Assembly: GCA_019119595.1 (NCBI GenBank)
Contig: DWWS01000031.1
Span: forward strand, 1-64,000
Source of the DNA: Candidatus Eisenbergiella merdavium
GTDB lineage: Bacteria > Bacillota > Clostridia > Lachnospirales > Lachnospiraceae
Length of the DNA: 64,000 bases
Direction of reading: 5' to 3'
Under the pieces are notes generated by a model. That model saw only the letters and a program-made list of their open reading frames with translations, ran no database searches and was not told the DNA's origin. The translations under genes were made by a program, and so were the position numbers. Shown piece after piece: positions 33,593 to 41,480 of the stretch (the stretch's first letter is position 1; each line of letters starts with the position of its first letter).

Positions 33593-35323
33593 ATGTATTC
33601 AGCTACGGATGTTACATGGGTACTGGTTGGAGCGATACTGGTATTTTTTATGCAGGCCGGCTTCGCGCTCTGTGAGGCGGGACTGACAAGAGCGAAAAAT
33701 ACGGGAAATATCCTGATGAAGAACATGATGGATTTCTGTATCGGAACGCCCTGCTACTGGCTGGTCGGCTTCGGCATCATGTTCGCGGGAGCAGGGCCGC
33801 TGATCGGCGGCTTCGATCCCCTGATCAGAGGTTCATACGATTTCGGAACGCTGCCCACCTGGGTTTACGCGATCTTTCAGACCGTGTTCTGCGCGACCGC
33901 GGCGACCATCGTGTCGGGGTCCATGGCGGAGCGGACGAATTTTAAGGCGTACTGTTTGTACAGCGCGGCGATCAGCCTGGTGGTCTATCCCGTTTCCGGG
34001 CACTGGATCTGGGGCGGCGGCTGGCTGGCTTCCCTGAATTTTCATGATTTTGCAGGCTCCACCTGTGTGCATATGGTAGGCGGCCTGATCGCCTGTCTTG
34101 GCGCGGCGCTTCTTGGGCCCCGTATCGGAAAATATGATAAGGACGGAAAGGCGAGAGCGATTCCCGGACATAACATGACTGCCTGCGCCCTGGGCGTGTT
34201 CATTCTCTGGTTCTGCTGGTTCGGCTTCAACGGCGGCTCCACCGTCGCCATGAGCACGGACGCTGACATGGAGCTGGCCGGACTGGTCATGTTCAATACC
34301 AACCTGGCTGCCGCGGTCGCAACCTGCGCGGCCATGCTGCTCACCTGGTTCCGCTATGGCAAGCCGGATGTTTCCATGACCTTCAATGCGGCGCTGGCCG
34401 GACTGGTCGCCATCACCGCAGGCTGTGACTGCGTTACCCCGGTTGGAGCGTTTTTCATCGGACTGGTTGCGGGCATTCTGGTAGTATTTTCTGTGGAGTT
34501 CTTTGACAATATCGCAAAGATTGACGATCCGGTTGGCGCGGTATCGGTGCACATGGTCAACGGAATCTGGGGCACCATCGCGGTAGGCCTGTTCAGCAAC
34601 GGCGGAGACGGCGTAGGCGTGGGACTTTTCTATGGAGGAGGCTTCCGGCAGCTCGGCATTCAGGCGCTGGGGGTGGTCACGGTTTCTGCGTATGTTCTGG
34701 TGATCATGTTCCTGATCTTCAAGCTGATCGACAAGACTGTGGGGCTGCGTGTCCCGGCTGAGGTTGAGATCGACGGACTTGACATCCATGAGCACGGCCT
34801 GGTTTCCGCCTATGCGGGCTTCGCGATCTCCGACATGGCGAATGCAGATATGGAGGTAAACGAGAACACGGATCTGGGCGAGGACGATATTGCAAAGGCG
34901 TCCGAAAAACAGGTGGACGCGGCTGTTAAGGTGGTGAAATCCACAATAGTGGACGGCGTTTATGACACCGGCATGCACAAGGTCAGCATCATATGCAGGC
35001 TTTCCCGGTTCGATGCTCTTAAAAACAGCCTGAATAAGCTCGGCGTAACCGGCATCACCATGACGCAGGTTATGGGCTGCGGCATTCAGAAGGGCTCCAG
35101 TGAGAAGTACAGGGGCGTGGAAATGGACGCAAACCTCCTTCCCAAGATCAAGGTGGAGGTTGTCGTCAGCAAGATCCCGGTGGACGCCGTGATCGAGGCG
35201 GCGAAAAAGGCTCTTTATACCGGTCATATCGGAGACGGCAAGATCTTCGTTTACAACGTGACGAAGGTCGTCAAGGTCCGCACGGGAGAAGAGGACTACG
35301 CGGCTCTTCAGGATGTGGAATAA
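33593..35323 (+). CDS. amt: Ammonium transporter fused to a PII (GlnB/GlnK) domain
   Basis: A 576-residue protein. Residues 1-410 are an Amt channel of about eleven helices (VLVGAILVFFMQAGFALCEAG, AGSTCVHMVGG, DDPVGAVSVHMVNGIWG). A linker of about 50 residues leads to a complete PII domain from about M461: HKVSIICRLSRF, a T-loop with Y506 (KYRGVEMDAN) and the B-loop TGHIGDGKIFV. In most bacteria GlnK is a separate protein that plugs Amt when nitrogen is plentiful; here gate and channel are one chain. The ATG follows GGAGGAAAATATT. The long leader with a terminator suggests nitrogen-dependent control. Confidence 0.93.
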   Translation: MYSATDVTWVLVGAILVFFMQAGFALCEAGLTRAKNTGNILMKNMMDFCIGTPCYWLVGFGIMFAGAGPLIGGFDPLIRGSYDFGTLPTWVYAIFQTVFCATAATIVSGSMAERTNFKAYCLYSAAISLVVYPVSGHWIWGGGWLASLNFHDFAGSTCVHMVGGLIACLGAALLGPRIGKYDKDGKARAIPGHNMTACALGVFILWFCWFGFNGGSTVAMSTDADMELAGLVMFNTNLAAAVATCAAMLLTWFRYGKPDVSMTFNAALAGLVAITAGCDCVTPVGAFFIGLVAGILVVFSVEFFDNIAKIDDPVGAVSVHMVNGIWGTIAVGLFSNGGDGVGVGLFYGGGFRQLGIQALGVVTVSAYVLVIMFLIFKLIDKTVGLRVPAEVEIDGLDIHEHGLVSAYAGFAISDMANADMEVNENTDLGEDDIAKASEKQVDAAVKVVKSTIVDGVYDTGMHKVSIICRLSRFDALKNSLNKLGVTGITMTQVMGCGIQKGSSEKYRGVEMDANLLPKIKVEVVVSKIPVDAVIEAAKKALYTGHIGDGKIFVYNVTKVVKVRTGEEDYAALQDVE

Positions 35324-35375
35324 GGGCGGACTATCAACAAAATAACTGGAAGCAAAGGGTGTTCCCAAACTGCGG

Positions 35376-35418
35376 GCAGGCCGGTAAAACGGCCTGCAAA
35401 AGGGATCGCCCTTTCTTT
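35376..35418 (+). terminator. Probable terminator after amt
   Basis: GCAGGCCG (35376-35383) pairs with CGGCCTGC (35390-35397). Directly after it AAAGGG (35399-35404) pairs with CCCTTT (35409-35414), followed by CTTT. The double hairpin lies 50 bases after the amt stop. Confidence 0.5.
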
Positions 35419-35566
35419 ATGCAATCCCTTCCTTCCGACCGCCGTTTCGTTTTCTGCCGACGGGGAGACCAGGGCGGATCGCGGCGGGATAGGCCGCTGC
35501 TTCAAGGGGGATGCGCGAACGTCAGCGGGGAAAACATTTTGACAGGTACATGCAACAAATATCCGC

Positions 35567-35618
35567 TTGCCGTCATCATTTTTTTGTTATATGATAATTG
35601 TAGTTGAAAACGGTTGCA
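35567..35618 (+). promoter_or_regulatory. galKT promoter with overlapping cre-type operator
   Basis: TTGCCG (35567-35572) and TATGAT (35590-35595) are 17 bases apart. TGAAAACGGTTGCA at 35605-35618 matches the CcpA site consensus TGNAANCGNTTNCA at every fixed base. It covers the expected start of transcription, a repressing position. It could serve CcpA or a LacI/GalR-type repressor. Confidence 0.75.
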
Positions 35619-35683
35619 GAGATCGGAGCGCATCCGTCATACGGCATTGGAACCGGAAAGGATTCTGAAAAGGAGAAGGGATT

Positions 35684-36853
35684 ATGGAAATGAAAGAAAA
35701 GGTACTGCAGAAATTCGCAGAGGTGTTCGGAGATACCGACGGGGTGAAGAGCTATTTTGCGCCCGGACGGGTAAACCTGATCGGAGAACATACGGACTAT
35801 AACGGCGGCCACGTATTCCCCTGCGCGCTGACCATCGGGACCTACGGCGCCGCAAGAAAGAGAGAGGACAGAAAGCTGCGCTTCTTCTCCATGAATTTTG
35901 AGCATCTGGGCGTGATCGAAAGCAGCCTGGACAACCTGACGCCGGAAAAGAAGGCCGACTGGACCAACTATCCCAAGGGAGTGATGTGGGCCTTTGAAAA
36001 GAGGGATATGAAGATCCCCTGCGGCATGGATATCCTTCTGTGCGGAAACATTCCCAACGGCTCCGGCCTTTCCTCCTCCGCATCCCTGGAGGTGCTGACC
36101 GGTTTCATCCTGCGGGATCTGTTCGGCTTTGACGTGACCAATCAGGATCTTGCCCTGATCGGCCAGTATTCCGAGAACAATTTCAACGGCGTCAACTGCG
36201 GCATCATGGATCAGTTCGCCATCGCAATGGGCAAGAAGGATCACGCCATCTTCCTGGATACGGCGGATCTGAGCTACGAATACGCGCCCATTCATCTGGA
36301 AGGCGCAAAGATCGTCATCGCCTGCAGCAACAAGAAGCGCGGCCTGGGCGATTCCAAATATAATGAGAGAAGAAGCGAATGTGAGACGGCCCTGGCCGAG
36401 CTGCAGCAGGTGATCGGCATCAACACCCTCGGCGATCTGAACGAGGAGCAGTTTGAGCAGTATAAGGACGCCATCAAGGATGAGATCCGCCAGAAGCGCG
36501 CAAAGCACGCCGTTTATGAGAACCAGCGCACCGTCAAGGCGGTCGCCGCTCTGAAGGCCAACGACATCGCGCAGTTCGGACAGCTCATGAACGCTTCCCA
36601 TGTATCCCTGCGCGACGACTACGAGGTGACCGGCATCGAGCTGGATACCCTGGTGGAGGAAGCCTGGAAGGTGGAGGGCGTGATCGGCTCCCGCATGACC
36701 GGAGCGGGCTTCGGCGGCTGCACCGTGAGCATCGTAAAGACGGAGGCCATAGATGCTTTCATCGAAAAGGTGGGTGTGGAGTATCTGAAGAAGATCGGCT
36801 ACGCGGCTGACTTCTATGTGGTGGAGATCGGAGACGGCCCGGCCGTGATTTAA
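35684..36853 (+). CDS. galK: Galactokinase
   Basis: A 389-residue GHMP kinase that phosphorylates galactose at C1 in the Leloir pathway. It carries the galactokinase signature GRVNLIGEHTDYNGG, the ATP-binding NGSGLSSSASLEVL and the third motif SRMTGAGFGGC. The ATG follows AAAAGGAGAAGGG. galT follows after 13 bases; no galE or transporter is adjacent. Expression is probably repressed through the cre-type site just upstream when better sugars are present. Confidence 0.96.
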   Translation: MEMKEKVLQKFAEVFGDTDGVKSYFAPGRVNLIGEHTDYNGGHVFPCALTIGTYGAARKREDRKLRFFSMNFEHLGVIESSLDNLTPEKKADWTNYPKGVMWAFEKRDMKIPCGMDILLCGNIPNGSGLSSSASLEVLTGFILRDLFGFDVTNQDLALIGQYSENNFNGVNCGIMDQFAIAMGKKDHAIFLDTADLSYEYAPIHLEGAKIVIACSNKKRGLGDSKYNERRSECETALAELQQVIGINTLGDLNEEQFEQYKDAIKDEIRQKRAKHAVYENQRTVKAVAALKANDIAQFGQLMNASHVSLRDDYEVTGIELDTLVEEAWKVEGVIGSRMTGAGFGGCTVSIVKTEAIDAFIEKVGVEYLKKIGYAADFYVVEIGDGPAVI

Positions 36854-36866
36854 CAGGGAGGGAAAA

Positions 36867-38390
36867 ATGATTCAGAACAGTATCAGAGAATTAGTGAGAT
36901 ATGGACTTGCCACCGGGCTGATCGAACAGGAGGATACGATTTATACCGCGAACCGCCTGCTGGAGCTGTTCGGCCTGGATGAGCTGGAGGATGCGGATAC
37001 GCCAATCACGGCGGATCAGAGCGAGGAGCCGGAGCTGGTCGCGAAGCTTGAGAGCGTCCTGAAGGATATGCTGGACTATGCGGAGGAAAACGGCCTTCTG
37101 GAAAATGACAGCGTGGTATACCGGGATCTGTTCGATACGAAGATCATGAGCACGCTGGTGGCCCGCCCCAGCGAGATCATCCGCACCTTCCGCGCGCATT
37201 ATGCCAATTCACCGCAGGAGGCTACCGACTATTTTTATAAATTCAGCCAGGATACGGATTACATCCGCCGCTACCGCGTATGCCGCGACCAGAAGTGGGT
37301 GGCGCATACCAAATACGGCGACCTGGACATCACCATCAATCTGTCCAAGCCGGAGAAGGACCCCAAGGCCATCGCAGCGGCGAGAAACGCGAAGCAGAGC
37401 GCGTACCCCAAGTGCCAGCTCTGTGTGGAGAACGAGGGCTATGCGGGCCGGGTAAACCATCCTGCCAGACAGAATCACCGGATCATCCCCATCACCATCA
37501 ACAACAGCGACTGGGGCTTCCAGTATTCTCCTTATGTATATTACAATGAGCACTGCATCGTGTTCAATTCCAAACATATTCCCATGAAGATCGAGCACGA
37601 CACATTTGTGAAGCTGTTCGACTTCGTGAAGCTGTTCCCTCATTACATGCTGGGCTCCAACGCGGATCTTCCCATCGTGGGCGGCTCCATTTTAAGCCAC
37701 GACCACTTCCAGGGCGGACATTATGAATTTCCCATGGCAAAGGCGGACGTGGATCGGGAATTTACGGTGAAGGGCTTCGAGGATGTGAAGGCGGGCGTGG
37801 TAAACTGGCCCATGTCGGTCATCCGCTTAAACGGCCCCGACAGCGACCGGATCATCGCCCTCGCGGACGTGATCCTGGAAAAATGGCGCGGCTATACGGA
37901 TGAGGCGGCCTTTGTCTATGCGGAAACGGATGGAGAACCGCACAACACCATCACGCCCATCGCCAGAAAGCGCGGCGACAACTATGAGCTGGATCTGGTG
38001 CTGCGCAACAACATTACCACCGAGGAGCACCCTCTTGGCGTGTACCATCCGCATGCCAAGCTTCATCACATCAAGAAGGAGAACATCGGCCTGATCGAGG
38101 TCATGGGCCTGGCGGTGCTTCCTTCCCGTCTGGACGGAGAAATGGCCGATCTGGAAAAGGCGATCCTTTCCGGCGCGGACATCCGCAGCGACGAGGTGCT
38201 TTCCAAGCATGCGGACTGGGTGGAGGAATTCCTTCCCCGCTATGAGAATGTGAACGCGGACAACATCCATGAGATCGTCCAGAAGGAGATCGGCCAGGTG
38301 TTCATGGAGGTTCTGGAGGACGCGGGCGTGTACAAGAGGAACGAGGAGGGTCAGGCGGCCTTCGATCGGTTTATCGGGACGCTGGGATAA
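36867..38390 (+). CDS. galT: UDP-glucose-hexose-1-phosphate uridylyltransferase, class II
   Basis: A 507-residue GalT of the Firmicute class II type (longer than the 350-residue class I enzymes). It transfers UMP between UDP-glucose and galactose-1-phosphate. Seen are NNSDWGFQYSPYVYYNEHC and the motif GGSILSHDHFQGGHYEFPM with H278 and H280. The N-terminal domain of about 100 residues is usual in this class. It is the second gene of galKT and is followed by a bidirectional terminator. Confidence 0.95.
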   Translation: MIQNSIRELVRYGLATGLIEQEDTIYTANRLLELFGLDELEDADTPITADQSEEPELVAKLESVLKDMLDYAEENGLLENDSVVYRDLFDTKIMSTLVARPSEIIRTFRAHYANSPQEATDYFYKFSQDTDYIRRYRVCRDQKWVAHTKYGDLDITINLSKPEKDPKAIAAARNAKQSAYPKCQLCVENEGYAGRVNHPARQNHRIIPITINNSDWGFQYSPYVYYNEHCIVFNSKHIPMKIEHDTFVKLFDFVKLFPHYMLGSNADLPIVGGSILSHDHFQGGHYEFPMAKADVDREFTVKGFEDVKAGVVNWPMSVIRLNGPDSDRIIALADVILEKWRGYTDEAAFVYAETDGEPHNTITPIARKRGDNYELDLVLRNNITTEEHPLGVYHPHAKLHHIKKENIGLIEVMGLAVLPSRLDGEMADLEKAILSGADIRSDEVLSKHADWVEEFLPRYENVNADNIHEIVQKEIGQVFMEVLEDAGVYKRNEEGQAAFDRFIGTLG

Positions 38391-38426
38391 GAAAACAGAA
38401 AAAAGAAGTATATAGCGGATAAAAAC

Positions 38427-38452
38427 CCCGGAGCGCTGTCTCCGGGGTTTTC
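38427..38452. terminator. Bidirectional terminator between galT and the GH88/105-like gene
   Basis: CCCCGGAG (38427-38434) pairs with CTCCGGGG (38441-38448), flanked by AAAAA on the left and TTTT on the right. The stem works in both directions and lies between convergent genes. Confidence 0.85.
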
Positions 38453-38480
38453 TGCGGATGGAAGCAGAAAAGTGGACGGC

Positions 38481-39443
38481 CTAAAGGCCGCAGCGTGCAG
38501 CCGCCGCCTCCATCAGCAGGTAAAAGGCCTGCCCCTCCGGAGAGATCCCGGGTCTGCAGAAGTCCGGAGCGCCGCAGACCTGACGGACAAAGCCGTATGC
38601 ATCCACGTGCTCGTTTGCGGCTGAACGCAGCTTCTGCGCAAACGGCAGGTATTTTGCGGCAAGCCAGCCGTCCGCTATTCCGGTGAAAAGAGCATAGGCA
38701 TACATTTGGGAGAAGTTGACCTCCACAAAGGAATCCGGGCGGTCCAGGATGTCATGGGAAAGGCCGTCCGGCCGCACCACGCCTCGGAGCGCATCAAGAA
38801 GCGGAAGCTCCATGGACAGAAGACGGCGGCGCAGCTCCTTTTCTTCTTTGGGAATCCGGTGAAGAAGCCTTGCCATGGCAGCGGCGGCCCAGCCGTTTCC
38901 GCCTCCCCAGTAATCGGCGCGGTCGAAGCAGCCCTTATCCTCGTTCCAAATATGGCGGAACAGCCCTGTTTGGGAATCGCACAGGAGTCTGTGATAGCCC
39001 TCCATCTGTTCCACGGCCTCCCGCATGTGCCCGGCCGCCGCCAGAAAGGGCGGGAGCATGTAGCAGGAATCCGCCCAAACCTGTTTTTCCTGCAGGACGT
39101 GACATACCACGCCGCAGGAAGTCCGGGGCGCCTTGTGAAGGGCCCAGTCAAGGAGCCGGTCCAGAGAAGCTTTAAATAGGGGATCCTTCGTCAGCCGCCA
39201 GGCCTCCGCGATCGCTTCGCCCGGCGCGCAGGGATCGGTCACCGCATTGGAGGAGCCCATGACCGCCGACCTTCCGTCTTCCTTCTGACGAAGCACGGCG
39301 CTTCGGGCAAGAGCGATCACCGTCCCGGTTTCTCCGAGATCGAGAAATGCATGGGCGGCCACCCCCTGTTCCCAGGAGTGACGCTGCATGGAGAGAAGGG
39401 CTGTTTTTACCTTTTCAAGCTTGTTTGTAGCTGATATGGACAT
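38481..39443 (-). CDS. GH88/GH105-like unsaturated glucuronyl/rhamnogalacturonyl hydrolase
   Basis: A 320-residue (alpha/alpha)6-barrel type protein. Typical parts are MQRHSWEQGVAAHAFLDLG near the start, VWADSCYMLPPFLAAAG with the Asp expected for catalysis, and YWGGGNGWAAAAMARLL. These enzymes open unsaturated uronic acid ends left by polysaccharide lyases. There is no signal peptide, so it acts inside the cell on imported oligosaccharides. It stands alone; no lyase or transporter is next to it. The subfamily is from pattern memory. Confidence 0.78.
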   Translation of the reverse strand: MSISATNKLEKVKTALLSMQRHSWEQGVAAHAFLDLGETGTVIALARSAVLRQKEDGRSAVMGSSNAVTDPCAPGEAIAEAWRLTKDPLFKASLDRLLDWALHKAPRTSCGVVCHVLQEKQVWADSCYMLPPFLAAAGHMREAVEQMEGYHRLLCDSQTGLFRHIWNEDKGCFDRADYWGGGNGWAAAAMARLLHRIPKEEKELRRRLLSMELPLLDALRGVVRPDGLSHDILDRPDSFVEVNFSQMYAYALFTGIADGWLAAKYLPFAQKLRSAANEHVDAYGFVRQVCGAPDFCRPGISPEGQAFYLLMEAAAARCGL

Positions 39444-39645
39444 GGGATCATCACCTTTCTGTATGGGGGCCTTTTGGCAGGCCGAAAGCGGAGAATGAAA
39501 AAAGGAGCGGCAACACCGTCGTAGTTCCTGTGCGGCAGGTATGCTATCATTATAGCGGCTTTTAAACAGTAAGCCAATATACTTAAAGGCTGAAATTACG
39601 GAGGGCGAAGCGCAGGAGGATTAAAGCACCGGAGGACTGGATCAC

Positions 39646-39990
39646 ATGCTGCTGTGCCTGATGGGGCTTGTAATCCTTTCGGCCTTCATGGTATGCCTGT
39701 ATGCGTTTGCCTTTTCTTTCGTGCGGGTGGATGGTCTGAACAATATTTATTATATGCTGATGAATATTTCGGAAAAGCCGCAGGAACTGTTTGGAAGGTG
39801 TATTTTTTATGTCTGTTTTCTGTTCGCGGTTCCGGCCATTCCCATCGCCAATATCCCGGCCCGGGTGCTGCTCGGACGGATGGGCTATGAAGGTGTGCTT
39901 GCCTCCGCTGCTTCCCTGGGGCTTTTCCTGCTGGGAGTACGCGCGGCGGTGAGCGCAGGGCTGAAAAGATATGCGGAAGGCGGGGGATGA
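39646..39990 (+). pseudogene. C-terminal fragment of an ABC-2 type permease
   Basis: The open frame of 114 codons begins inside what looks like a membrane protein: three to four hydrophobic segments with VDGLNNIYYMLMN, KPQELFGRCIFYVC and a final GLKRYAEGGG. These match the C-terminal half of the DUF990-type ABC-2 permeases (COG3694/COG4587-like), which are about 260 residues. An in-frame TAA lies 24 bases before the ATG and there is no good ribosome site, so the front half is missing. The partner ATPase is not present either. Confidence 0.6.
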
Positions 39991-40073
39991 GGCGGATGGG
40001 TCTGCGTGGATCAGGGAATTCGTGATGAGGAACAAAAGGATGCGCCACGGGACCCGTGTTTGACAGAAGAAAA

Positions 40074-40304
40074 ATGAGAACATATAATGGGCATGGAAAC
40101 AAAGAAAATTTTTTTACGCTTCTAGGATTTTCTGATGAGGCAGAATGTGTGGTCTGAGGAGATGAGCTTGTTCTTCGCCCGGCAAATACTGCGACGGGAG
40201 GAGAGTTTGCGGAACAGATTCTGGCGGATCTGATCGCGCAGGGCTTATCCGGCGAGGAACTGCTTTTACAATTTAAGAAGAGACAGGTTCAGGTCGGCTG
40301 TTGA
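40074..40304 (+). pseudogene. Disrupted AbrB/MazE-like antitoxin gene
   Basis: From the ATG at 40074 the frame reads 27 codons ending FSDEAECVV, meets TGA at 40155-40157, and then continues GDELVLRPANTATGGEF, EQILADLIAQGLSGEELL and KKRQVQV up to a TGA at 40302. The second part is the C-terminal region of AbrB/MazE-type antitoxin-like regulators as I remember them. A further frame change near 40295 opens AVEAGRDHG, in keeping with an originally longer tail. The single internal stop and the later shift mean decay. No toxin gene follows. The 100 bases up to the esterase gene hold no feature except the SD element. Confidence 0.55.
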
Positions 40305-40420
40305 AGCTGGTCGTGATCATGGCAGGAACATGGGAAAATTTCTATGACCAGCCAATGTGCTGAATGAGGGAGAAATGAAGAGCGGCAGCGACGCTGGAAT
40401 GCTTCGGCATGGAGGTAAAA

Positions 40421-41452
40421 ATGAACCGGAAATTATTACAATCCCTTCCCGACCCGGGAAGGCTTACCAGAAATCAAATTCTCAGTCTGCTTTTTTCGAA
40501 GGAATACGGCTTCCTGCCGGAGCCGCCGGTCTTTGTCGCGGCTGAGGAGGAGGCCGTGGATGAGAATTTCTGCGCAGGAAAGGCCGTCCTGAAAAAGCTG
40601 CGCCTGCGCTTGGCGACCGCAAACGGAATCTTTGCCTTTCCTGTGAGCTTCCTGTATCCGGCGGGCGAAAAGGCTCCGGTGCCCTGCTTTATCCATCTTG
40701 ACTTCAGCGAGATTATCCCAAACTGCGGTTTCCCGGCTGAGGAGATCCTGGACGGAGGCTGCGCGGTTCTTCACTTTTGCTATCAGGATGTGACTTCTGA
40801 TGACGGAGATTTTACCAACGGTTTGGCCGGGCTGTTCTATCCGGAGGGGAAAAGAGCGGAGAAACAGTGCGGCAAGCTTGGCATTTGGGCCTGGGCGGCA
40901 AGCCGCATTATGGATTATGCCGTGACGGTGCCGTTTTTGGACAGGCGGCGCATCGGCGTTGTGGGCCATTCCCGCCTGGGGAAAGCCGCACTTCTTGCGG
41001 GCGCGGCGGACGAGCGGTTTTTCTGTGCCTTTTCCAATGACTCCGGCTGCAGCGGAGCGGCGCTTGCCAGAGGCACGAGGGGAGAAACGGTGGGAGACAT
41101 TTATGAAAAATTCCCGTACTGGTTCTGCGAGGCCTATGGAGCGTATGCGGAAAAAGAGGAGTCTATGCCCTTTGATCAGCATTTTCTGCTTGCTGCGATG
41201 GCTCCCAGGCGCGTCTATGTGGCGAGCGCCGCTTCGGACTGCTGGGCCGATCCGGAGAATGAATACCTTTCCTGCGTCGCTGCCGGGGAATACTACTGCA
41301 GGATGGGACTGGAGGGCTTCGTTCATCCGGACAGAATGCCAGTTCCCGGAGACTGCTTCGGAGAGGGTGAGATTGGCTATCATCTGAGAGCCGGTACCCA
41401 TTATCTGAGCAGGGAGGACTGGGGATATTTTATGAGGTTCATCAAAAAATAG
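40421..41452 (+). CDS. CE15-like alpha/beta hydrolase (glucuronoyl esterase family)
   Basis: A 343-residue alpha/beta hydrolase. The nucleophile elbow is GVVGHSRLGKAAL with S184. The acidic region ADPENEYLS and the His of RAGTHYLSREDW complete a likely triad. The elbow is close to the G-C-S-R-x-G-K of glucuronoyl esterases but with His for Cys. No signal peptide is seen, so it may act inside the cell on small esters. The ATG at 40421 follows GGAGGTAAAA; the ATG at 40409 precedes that site. A link to plant cell-wall breakdown is inference. Confidence 0.75.
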   Translation: MNRKLLQSLPDPGRLTRNQILSLLFSKEYGFLPEPPVFVAAEEEAVDENFCAGKAVLKKLRLRLATANGIFAFPVSFLYPAGEKAPVPCFIHLDFSEIIPNCGFPAEEILDGGCAVLHFCYQDVTSDDGDFTNGLAGLFYPEGKRAEKQCGKLGIWAWAASRIMDYAVTVPFLDRRRIGVVGHSRLGKAALLAGAADERFFCAFSNDSGCSGAALARGTRGETVGDIYEKFPYWFCEAYGAYAEKEESMPFDQHFLLAAMAPRRVYVASAASDCWADPENEYLSCVAAGEYYCRMGLEGFVHPDRMPVPGDCFGEGEIGYHLRAGTHYLSREDWGYFMRFIKK

Positions 41453-41480
41453 AGTGTCGGAAAAGGGGGCTTTGGCTTTC

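Noticed and set aside
33833..35368. 511-codon minus-strand frame opposite amt
   Set aside because: Shadow of the Amt-PII gene; rich in His, Arg and Gln with no motif.
40155..40157. In-frame TGA as selenocysteine in the AbrB-like gene
   Set aside because: No selenocysteine insertion hairpin is apparent after it, the family has no known selenoproteins, and a second frame change follows.
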